Source of the DNA: Actinomycetospora sp. NBRC 106375
Lineage (GTDB): Bacteria; Actinomycetota; Actinomycetes; Mycobacteriales; Pseudonocardiaceae
Direction: 5' to 3'
DNA: 64,000 bases
NCBI RefSeq assembly: GCF_030269665.1
Contig: NZ_BSTS01000002.1
Location: 372,001 to 436,000 of the forward strand
In this document: positions 33,267 to 39,633 of the stretch, piece by piece
Position numbering within the stretch: the first letter of the stretch is position 1
Layout: each line of letters starts with the position of its first letter
The notes under the pieces: generated by a model
Databases searched by the model: none
Seen by the model: the letters and a program-made list of their open reading frames with translations, nothing else
What the model was told of the DNA's origin: nothing
Translations under genes and position numbers: made by a program

Positions 33267-33655
33267 ACCCAGCCGCCGTCGTGGTGCCCGTCGTCGTGCG
33301 CGTCGGTGCCGGGGTCGACCGCGTCGTGTCCCCCGGGGTCGTGGTCGTCGGAGAGTCCGAACGCGCGCGCCAGGTCCTCGGACCAGGCATCGTCGACGGC
33401 GGGGTCGTCGTCGCCCGCGGCGGCGTCCGGGTCGGCACCGTCGGTCGCGTCGTCGTCCGCGGGGTCGCCGGCGACCACCGCGAGCATGTGCTCCCACACC
33501 GAGTCCGGCAGCGCGGCGTCGTCGACCGCGAGCGACGAGCTGAGCAGCTCGTGCTGGTCGGGGCTCAGCACGGTGTCCGGGTCCGTGTCGGGGTAGCGGG
33601 ACATGTCCAGCCAGGTGGCCGATCCGGCTCCCCCGGCCTCCTGCGGCGCGGTCAC
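33263..33655 (-). CDS. Acidic Asp-rich protein linking the dynamin and Hsp70 genes
   Basis: 130 residues, not recognised. It starts at GTG 33655 inside the dynamin stop (GTGA) and stops inside the Hsp70 GTG (GTGA), so it is translationally coupled on both sides and is very likely a real protein. Residues 18-65 (TWLDMSRYPDTDPDTVLSPD, then ELLSSSLAVDDAALPDSVWEHMLAVV) look like a short helical domain; the C-terminal half is strongly acidic and His-rich at the end (DDDATDGADPDAAAGDDDP, HDDGHHDGGWV). It might be a client, an adaptor, or a metal-binding tail protein; all of this is inference. Confidence 0.7.
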   Translation of the reverse strand: MTAPQEAGGAGSATWLDMSRYPDTDPDTVLSPDQHELLSSSLAVDDAALPDSVWEHMLAVVAGDPADDDATDGADPDAAAGDDDPAVDDAWSEDLARAFGLSDDHDPGGHDAVDPGTDAHDDGHHDGGWV

Positions 33656-35535
33656 GACGACTCCCCTCCGGCGCGGGCCGGCAGCTTGTGGGCCAGCTGC
33701 TCGGCGTTCTCCCGCATCTGGTTGCGCTTCTTGAGCCGGGCCTCGACCTCGGCCTTGCGGCGGGCCAGCCCACTCTTCTCGCCGGCCAGGTTCTTCTCGT
33801 GCTCGGCGAGGCTCGCCGTCAGGCGGTCCTTCTCGGTGGTCAGGGCCGTGGTGATCCGCTGCGAGAGCACCTCGCGGGCGCCGGCCACGGCCTGGCTCAC
33901 GACGGGCGGGATCTCGTTGCCCAGCCGCGCGGTGACGTCCTGCAGGTAGCGGCGCGCGTCCTCGCGGCTGCGCGCCCCGCGCTCCTTCGCCCAGCGCCGC
34001 CAGGTGAAGAACCCGACGACGCCGACGCCCGCGGCGACCGCGCCGACCACCGCGAACGGTCCGAGCACCGCGGGGATGACGAGGTAGGCCATGTGCCCCA
34101 TGCCCATGCCCAGGCTCGCGGACATCACGCCCTGCTCGGCGAAGCTCGTGCTGCCCTGGCCGCGGGCGGCCTCGGGCAGCTGGGCGAGCCGCTCGGGGGT
34201 CTCCGGGACGACGCCGCCGAGGTCGGCCTCGACCCCCTGGAGGTCGGCGAGCAGGGCCGCCGCGAGCTCGGTCAGCTCGCGGCGCAGCATCGTGTCGAGG
34301 TCGATCCAGATCGCCTGCGCGCGGGGCGGCAGGTCGGTCGCGACCTCGTCGAAGACCTTGTGGTCGCCGGCGGCGATCCGGTCGCCGACCTCCTTGCGCA
34401 CATCCTCGAGGCGCCGGGCGAGCTCGGTGCGCATGCGCTGCTCGAGACGCACGGCCCGGTCGGAGAGCGTCTGGCGCCAGGTCGCGTTCTGGCCCTGCAG
34501 CGCGCTCAGCGCGTCCTTCTCGCGCTTGACCGACGCGGCGAACTCCGGGCTCAGCGACAGCGAGAGGGCCCGCCGGACCTGCAGCGCCGACAGACGTTGA
34601 GCCAGCCCCTGCGTCTGGTGCAGCAGGTTCGCCAGCCGCAGGCCGTCGGCGCCCTCGGCGAGCCCGGCGAGCTGGTCGGCGAGCGGGTCGATCCCGCTCG
34701 CCGCGCGCTCCTCGGCCGCCTCCTCCGGCTCCCCGTCGGCCTCGGCGGCCAGGGCGTCGGCCACGGCCCGGCTCGACACCCCGAACCACGGCGCGTCGGC
34801 GTAGCGCGGGGCGTGCCGGGCGATGAGCTCGACGTCCCGGGCGCGCACGGCCTCCCACGCCGGGAACTGGTCGATCTTGGTGAGGGCGAAGACGACGGTC
34901 GCGACCCGCTCGGTGGCGCGCTCGAGGAACGCGAGCTCGGAGGCGGTGATCTCGCTCGACCCGTCGAGGACGAACACGAGGGCGTCGGCGCGCTCCAGCG
35001 TCGCGAGCGTCAGGGCGGCGTGCCCGGCTACGAGACCGCCGACGCCGGGGGTGTCGACGAGCTCCAGCCCGCCGGCCAGCAGCGGCGCGGGCACCCGCAC
35101 CTGGACCTGGCTGACGTCCTCGTGCTCGGGCGCGCGGGCGCCGGGGTCGAGGGCGGCGTACTCCGCGACACCCTCGAGGGGGACGTCGCGTCCCTCGGTC
35201 CCACCGCCGAACACCACCGAGGCGCCGTCGGGGCCGTAGCTGACGACGATGTGGGTGCAGGTGGCGACGTCGGCGTCGACGGGCAGCAGGCCCGTGCGCC
35301 CGACGAGCGCGTTGATCAGCGAGCTCTTGCCGCGCTTCTTCTCCCCGACGACCACGACCGCCGCGCTGCCGCGGGCGACCCGGGCGACGTCGGCGTCGAG
35401 CGCCGCCGCGGCCTCGGTCTCGCCGTCCTCCTCGGCCGCGGCGCGCACCTCCGCGACGAGCCGCAGGACGTCGTCGGCCATCGGGTGGGGGCGGCGCCCC
35501 GTCCCGGCCGGTGTCGTGCGCGAGTCGGTGGTCAT
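33652..35535 (-). CDS. Dynamin-family GTPase, IniA-like
   Basis: 627 residues, close to mycobacterial IniA in length. The GTPase domain shows G1 GEKKRGKSSL (residues 64-73), the G2 threonine region DVATCTHI (89-96), G3 VDTPGVGG near 162 and G4 LTKIDQFP near 225. Long helical stalk segments follow, with a hydrophobic hairpin AYLVIPAVLGPFAVVGAVAA onward at about 481-510 that probably inserts into the membrane, then a coiled coil (VEARLKKRNQMRENAEQLAHKL). Bacterial dynamins of this kind fuse or protect membranes under stress. ATG 35535 overlaps the GrpE-like stop by 4 nt. Confidence 0.9.
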   Translation of the reverse strand: MTTDSRTTPAGTGRRPHPMADDVLRLVAEVRAAAEEDGETEAAAALDADVARVARGSAAVVVVGEKKRGKSSLINALVGRTGLLPVDADVATCTHIVVSYGPDGASVVFGGGTEGRDVPLEGVAEYAALDPGARAPEHEDVSQVQVRVPAPLLAGGLELVDTPGVGGLVAGHAALTLATLERADALVFVLDGSSEITASELAFLERATERVATVVFALTKIDQFPAWEAVRARDVELIARHAPRYADAPWFGVSSRAVADALAAEADGEPEEAAEERAASGIDPLADQLAGLAEGADGLRLANLLHQTQGLAQRLSALQVRRALSLSLSPEFAASVKREKDALSALQGQNATWRQTLSDRAVRLEQRMRTELARRLEDVRKEVGDRIAAGDHKVFDEVATDLPPRAQAIWIDLDTMLRRELTELAAALLADLQGVEADLGGVVPETPERLAQLPEAARGQGSTSFAEQGVMSASLGMGMGHMAYLVIPAVLGPFAVVGAVAAGVGVVGFFTWRRWAKERGARSREDARRYLQDVTARLGNEIPPVVSQAVAGAREVLSQRITTALTTEKDRLTASLAEHEKNLAGEKSGLARRKAEVEARLKKRNQMRENAEQLAHKLPARAGGESS

Positions 35536-35852
35536 CGGCTCTCCAGGGCGTACACGACGACCTCGGGCCGGCGCAGGACGCGGCCGTGGTCGAGGTATCC
35601 GGTGCGTTCGGTGCTCGCGACCGTGCGGTCGCGGGCGGGGTCGGCGGTGGGCTCGCGGTCGACGGCGTCGTGCTCGGCGCGGTCGAACGGCCGCCCGTCC
35701 GGCTCGATCGGGAGCACCCCCACCTCGGCGAGCCCGCGGTGCAGCCGGGCCCGCAGGCCGGGCCCGGTGTCGCGCAGGCGGTCGGCGAGGTCGATGCAGA
35801 GATCGACGAGGACCGTCCGATCGGTCGCCGGGGTCGCGGAGGTGGCCGTCAT
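35532..35852 (-). CDS. Miniature GrpE-like nucleotide exchange factor
   Basis: 106 residues. The C-terminal half matches the GrpE beta-wing domain: VGVLPIEPDGRPFDRAEHDAV, then ERTGYLDHGRVLRRPEVVVY, equivalent to GVEVI...G..FDP..HEAV and GY..NGRVIRPA.V.V in GrpE. The N-terminal half is only about 40 residues (VDLCIDLADRLRDTGPGLRARLHRGL), so the long dimerising coiled coil of GrpE (about 80-100 residues) is absent. As the Hsp70-like gene is two genes downstream in the same operon, it could serve that ATPase. Its stop overlaps the dynamin ATG. Confidence 0.8.
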   Translation of the reverse strand: MTATSATPATDRTVLVDLCIDLADRLRDTGPGLRARLHRGLAEVGVLPIEPDGRPFDRAEHDAVDREPTADPARDRTVASTERTGYLDHGRVLRRPEVVVYALESR

Positions 35853-35868
35853 GTCGTGGTCCTCGGGC

Positions 35869-36207
35869 TCAGAACCCGGCCGGGTCGTACGCGGTCGTGT
35901 CGGCGGTGCCGTCGTGGTCGGCGTCGACCGCGGCGGTGTCGTAGTCGCCGTCGCCGTCGGTGTCCATGATCATGGTGTCGTAGTAGCCGTCGCCGTCGGT
36001 GTCCACCACACCGGTCTCGAAGGTCCCGTCGTGGTCGGTGTCGGAGATCGACGTGTCGAGGCGGCCGTCGCCGTCGGTGTCGGTGGTGACGAGGTCGACC
36101 CGCCCGGACGCGTCGGTCTCGTAGGTGCCGATCATGGTGCCCGTGGCGTCGTAGACCCCGCCGTCGGCGCTGAAGTACACGTCGCCGGTGCCGGTGGTGC
36201 CGCTCAT
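35869..36207 (-). CDS. Asp-rich DxDxDG repeat protein (putative calcium-binding)
   Basis: 112 residues. After a short N-terminus (GTGDVYFSADGGVYDATGTMIGTYETD) the protein is built of about five repeats of 12-18 residues around DTDGDGxxDT (TDGDGRLDTSISD, TDHDGTFETGVVD, TDGDGYYDTMIMD, TDGDGDYDTAAVD, ADHDGTADTTAYD). Such DxDxDG loops bind calcium in thrombospondin type-3 and dockerin-like proteins. There is no signal peptide, so calcium or a surface-charge role inside the cell is open. It is the first gene of the lower operon, with the position of iniB in mycobacterial iniBAC; similarity to IniB is not claimed. GTC-rich DNA makes this stretch repetitive. Confidence 0.75.
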   Translation of the reverse strand: MSGTTGTGDVYFSADGGVYDATGTMIGTYETDASGRVDLVTTDTDGDGRLDTSISDTDHDGTFETGVVDTDGDGYYDTMIMDTDGDGDYDTAAVDADHDGTADTTAYDPAGF

Positions 36208-36245
36208 CGCGTCCCGTCCTCGTCGCGGGGCCCGTCGCCGTCGGC

Positions 36246-36312
36246 GGACCGTTCACGTCTCTGACGGTCCGGGCACGCCCGGATGTTCCGGCGTCCGCCG
36301 AGATTTCTCGGC
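36246..36312. terminator. Cluster of three short stem-loops between the two operon halves
   Basis: Palindromes: GCCGAGA-TT-TCTCGGC at 36297-36312, CCGGGC-AC-GCCCGG at 36269-36282, and GGACCGT / ACGGTCC with 11-nt spacing at 36246-36270. They lie 74 nt after the kinase-like stop and before the DxDxDG gene, in a 178-nt gap. They could end the sigma-GTPase-kinase transcript or regulate the lower operon. No clear ECF-type -35 (GGAAC) was seen in the gap by eye. Confidence 0.5.
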
Positions 36313-36385
36313 CAAGGCGCGGGAACGGCGCGGGTGCGCGACGAAGGAGCGCTGTCGAGCCGTCTCCTCGTCGCCGGGACAGACC

Positions 36386-37240
36386 CTAGAGCGCCGCGCG
36401 GGCGGCGGCGGCCAGGGTGCCGACGGTGGCGGTGCGCTCGGCGGGGGTCTTGGCCAGGGCGCCGGCGATCACGGCGTCGAAGGCGGCCGGCACGCCGGGG
36501 CGGTGCTCCGAGGGCTTCGGCACCGGGCTCTCGAGGTGCCCGCGCATCCGTTCGGGCAGGCTGCGGCCGGGGTAGGGGCGCGCGCCGGTGAGGCAGGTGA
36601 AGAGCACGCAGCCCAGCGCGTAGACGTCCTCGCGGTGATCGGTCGGCCCGCCGCGGAAGCGCTCGGGCGCGGTGTGGTCCAGCGACAGGCCGTTGCGGGA
36701 GACGAGGCCGAAGTCGCCGACGCGGACCTCGGTGGCATGCGCGTCGGCGAAGAGCACGTTGGACGGCTTGACGTTGCGGTGGGCGAGACCCCGGGCGTGC
36801 GCGGCGGCCAGGGCGCCCGCGACCTGCTCGACGACGGCGACCGCCCGCGCCGGGTCGAGCACCTCGTCGCGGCCGAGGACCGTGCGCAGGTCCGGACCGG
36901 CGAGCAGCGGGGTCGCGACGAACAGGCGGCCCGCGAGCTCGCCGTGGTCGAGCACCGGCAGGACGTGGGGCTCGTGCAGCGTGCGGGCGACGGCGCAGGC
37001 GCGCTCGAAGCGGGTGCGGAACTCCCGGTCGGCTCCGTCGGGGGCGAGCATCTTGAGGGCGACGACGCGGTCGTGCGCCTGGTCGTGGGCGCGCACGACC
37101 TCGCCCGAGCGCCCGCGGTGGAGGACGTCGGACACCACGTAGGGCCCGAGGGCCGGCGGACCGGCCCGGGGTGGCACCCCCACCGCGGCCTCCTCCCCGC
37201 CCATCGGCTCCCGCTGCGCGCCGTGTCGCGCGACGATCAC
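36386..37240 (-). CDS. Protein-kinase-fold protein with altered HRD motif (probable pseudokinase)
   Basis: 284 residues of the Hanks-type Ser/Thr kinase fold with no transmembrane or PASTA part. GTG 37240 overlaps the GTPase stop (GTGA); ATG 37204 is an alternative. The lysine of VVALKML is at residue 63 and the metal-binding DFG at 176-178, and the APE-like motif is TAPERF. However the catalytic loop reads HRNVKPSN (Asn156, codon 36775-36773), so the catalytic aspartate of HRD is replaced, and the glycine loop LHRGRSGEV is degenerate. ATP binding may persist but phosphotransfer is doubtful. It probably serves as a regulator of the IniC-like GTPase or the sigma factor it is encoded with. Confidence 0.85.
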   Translation of the reverse strand: MIVARHGAQREPMGGEEAAVGVPPRAGPPALGPYVVSDVLHRGRSGEVVRAHDQAHDRVVALKMLAPDGADREFRTRFERACAVARTLHEPHVLPVLDHGELAGRLFVATPLLAGPDLRTVLGRDEVLDPARAVAVVEQVAGALAAAHARGLAHRNVKPSNVLFADAHATEVRVGDFGLVSRNGLSLDHTAPERFRGGPTDHREDVYALGCVLFTCLTGARPYPGRSLPERMRGHLESPVPKPSEHRPGVPAAFDAVIAGALAKTPAERTATVGTLAAAARAAL

Positions 37241-38790
37241 GGACTCGACGTCCGAGCCTGCCAGCTCGGCGAGGTCGGCGCCGCCGGATCGGCGGGCTCG
37301 CCGGGCTCGTCGGGTTCGTCGGGTGCGGAGAAGAGGATGTGCTCGCAGAGCTCGCGGGCGGTGCGCACGTGGCGCTGCAGCACGCGCGACGGCCGGGCCT
37401 CCAGGCGACGCCACTGCGGGATCTGAGCCGTCGCGGCGGCGGCGATCTCGTCGCGCCCCGCTCCGGCGGCGAGGCCGAGGCGGCGCGCGTCGTCGACGCC
37501 GGTGGCGAGGTCGCGCAGGCGGGCGACGTCGTCGTCGCCGAGGCGCATCCGCCCGGCTTCGAGGTCGACGAGCGCCGCCGCGAGGTCCACCTGGCGCAGC
37601 GCGGGCTCGAGGCGCAGCCGGTCGAGGTCGGACTGCAGCGTGAGCAGGACGCGGCGGTCGAGCTCGTCGGGGGCATCCCACCCGAGGTGCTCGAGGGCGG
37701 CGATGCCGGCGCTCGCCCGCAGCCGGTCGGCGCCCGCGACGAACACCGTGTCGATGCGCTCGAGCACCGTGTCGATCCCGGAGCGCGCGGCGAAGCCCTC
37801 CAGCAGCGCGGGCGTCGAGCGACGGCCCTCGTCGAGCAGCGCGAGACCCACCCGGATGCCGTGCAGGCCGAGCAGCTCGAGGAGCCGCTCGCGGTCCTCG
37901 GCCGGGACCGGTCCGTCCTCCCACCCGCGGAAGCGCTGCACGGTGCGCAGCTTGCGGGTGGTCGTCCCCCGGTCGGCCTCGGCGAGGGCCCGGAGCGCCC
38001 GGGCGTCGGGCTCGCCGAAGTCCGGGCCGCGCGCGGTCTCGGCGAGCAGCCCGGCGACGGGCACGACGTCGGAGAGCACCGCGCGCAGCTCGCGGGCGTA
38101 GCGGTCGGCGACGCGGCGGGCGTCGGGCCACGGGTCGTCCTCGCCGGAGAGCGTGTCGATGCGGGACAGGACGCCGATCATGTTCGCGGCGCCGAGCCGG
38201 AGGTCGCCGGTCCAGGACCGGACCGCGTCGATGGCCTCGATGTCGTGTTCGCCGGGGTGGGGCATGAGGTAGACGACGGCGTCGGCGTCGCCGAGGGCGG
38301 CGAGGGAGTCCGGATCGAGCTTCGACAGCGAGTCCATGCCGGGGGTGTCGATGAGCGTGTGGCGGCTCAGGGCGTCGTTGGGGGTCTCAACGGTGAGGTG
38401 GCCGATCTCGCCGGGGTCCGCGTCCGTCATCGACGCCCCGACCCCGCCGGTCGCCGCCAGGGGCACGACGCGCTCGGTGCCGTCGCGGCGGTGCACGCGC
38501 AGGCGGGCCTGGTGGCCGTGGCAGAACCAGGTGACCAGCCGCGTCGTCTCGGTGGCCCCGGTGGCCGCGAGGCGTTCCTGGAGCATCGCGTTGGCGAGCG
38601 TGGACTTCCCGGCGTTCATCCGTCCGCCGACCGCCACGCGAATCCGGGGCTCGGACAGCCGCGTCACCAGGCCGTCGAGCCGGTCGCGCAGCTCGGGGGT
38701 GCGCAACCGGTCGCGGGTCTGCGCGCACAGCGCGACGAGGCGGGACGTCACGGGCCCGACGGGCCCCTCCGGCGCCGGCACGCGGGACAT
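37237..38790 (-). CDS. Dynamin-family GTPase, IniC-like
   Basis: 517 residues, similar in length to mycobacterial IniC. G1 is GGRMNAGKSTL (55-65), the switch region is TETTRLVTW (83-91), G3 is IDTPGMDS near residue 148 and G4 LSRIDTLSG near 208. Helical stalk segments follow; no clear transmembrane hairpin is seen, in contrast to the IniA-like protein. It starts 4 nt after the ECF sigma factor stop and its own stop overlaps the kinase-like GTG. IniA and IniC-like pairs probably work together, but here they are split by a kinase-like gene and a DxDxDG gene. Confidence 0.88.
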   Translation of the reverse strand: MSRVPAPEGPVGPVTSRLVALCAQTRDRLRTPELRDRLDGLVTRLSEPRIRVAVGGRMNAGKSTLANAMLQERLAATGATETTRLVTWFCHGHQARLRVHRRDGTERVVPLAATGGVGASMTDADPGEIGHLTVETPNDALSRHTLIDTPGMDSLSKLDPDSLAALGDADAVVYLMPHPGEHDIEAIDAVRSWTGDLRLGAANMIGVLSRIDTLSGEDDPWPDARRVADRYARELRAVLSDVVPVAGLLAETARGPDFGEPDARALRALAEADRGTTTRKLRTVQRFRGWEDGPVPAEDRERLLELLGLHGIRVGLALLDEGRRSTPALLEGFAARSGIDTVLERIDTVFVAGADRLRASAGIAALEHLGWDAPDELDRRVLLTLQSDLDRLRLEPALRQVDLAAALVDLEAGRMRLGDDDVARLRDLATGVDDARRLGLAAGAGRDEIAAAATAQIPQWRRLEARPSRVLQRHVRTARELCEHILFSAPDEPDEPGEPADPAAPTSPSWQARTSSP

Positions 38791-38794
38791 GCGG

Positions 38795-39358
38795 TCAGGC
38801 GGTCGCGGTGGCGGGGCGGTCGCTCAGCAGCTCAACGAGGGCCTGCCGCCCGCGGGAGAGCTGGGACTTGACGGTGTCGATGGGGATGTCGCGCAGTTCG
38901 GCGATCTCGGCGTACGTCAGGTCGCAGAGCTCGCGCAGCACCACGACGGCACGGTACTGCGGAGGGAGCTGTGCGAGCGCGCGGTCGACGTCCATCCGGG
39001 CGACGACCCCGCGGTCGGCGCCGCGGCTCGGCGTCGGCTCGGGCATCGACTCGGCGTCGGTGGGCTCGGGCGCGCGCTTGCGGCGGCGGACCTCGTCGAT
39101 CGCGGCGTTCGTCGCCACGCGGTAGAGCCACGTGCCCACTGCCGACCGGCCGTCGAACTCCCCGAGCCGCTTCCAGGCGATGATCATCGTCTCCTGGAGC
39201 GCCTCCTGGGCGTCCTGGTCGTTGGTGGTGATCCGCCGGCAGACCGCATACAGACGGGGCCGGTGCCGGGTCATGAGCTGGGCGAACGCCGGCTGGTCGC
39301 CGCCCGCGGCGAGCACGGCCAGCTCGGTGTCCAGCCGCTCGTCCGCCCCTACCGCCAC
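38795..39358 (-). CDS. ECF (extracytoplasmic function) RNA polymerase sigma factor
   Basis: 187 residues. Region 2 (about 20-95): QPAFAQLMTRHRPRLYAVC, DAQEALQETMIIAWKRLGEFDGRSAVGTWLYRVATNAAIDEVRRRKR, with the -10 recognition helix. Region 4 (about 125-180): LAQLPPQYRAVVVLRELCDLTYAEIAELRDIPIDTVKSQLSRGRQAL, with the HTH. There is no zinc-finger anti-sigma gene next to it; the downstream gene is a GTPase. GTG 39358 has GGAGGGG upstream. Its targets may include its own operon. A perfect palindrome (39388-39402) lies 30 nt upstream. Confidence 0.93.
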   Translation of the reverse strand: MAVGADERLDTELAVLAAGGDQPAFAQLMTRHRPRLYAVCRRITTNDQDAQEALQETMIIAWKRLGEFDGRSAVGTWLYRVATNAAIDEVRRRKRAPEPTDAESMPEPTPSRGADRGVVARMDVDRALAQLPPQYRAVVVLRELCDLTYAEIAELRDIPIDTVKSQLSRGRQALVELLSDRPATATA

Positions 39359-39387
39359 GACCCCTCCGCCGTCTCGCGCTCCGTGGC

Positions 39388-39402
39388 GTCACCCGGGGTG
39401 AC
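39388..39402. promoter_or_regulatory. Palindrome GTCACCC-G-GGGTGAC upstream of the ECF sigma gene
   Basis: Perfect 7-nt arms around a single G, in the 275-nt divergent region between the sigma factor and the hrpA helicase gene. A possible repressor site; the binder is unknown. The remainder of the 275 nt shows no gene. Confidence 0.4.
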
Positions 39403-39633
39403 CGGAACGCCCTGACCCAGGGCCAGACGTTACGTTCTGTCGACCACGACAGCCACCGGACTCACTCTGATGGCCTAGTATTGGTTTCGTTGCGTGACCA
39501 GAACGGCCGGGAACAGCGCAGGTCGCGCCGACGCTGACAATGGAGTCGAGGCCGCCGGTCCGCACCCGCAGACTGTCGAGGCCACCACACCATCGCCATC
39601 CCACCCGCCATCCCGCCAGGAGGAGACCGCCCG

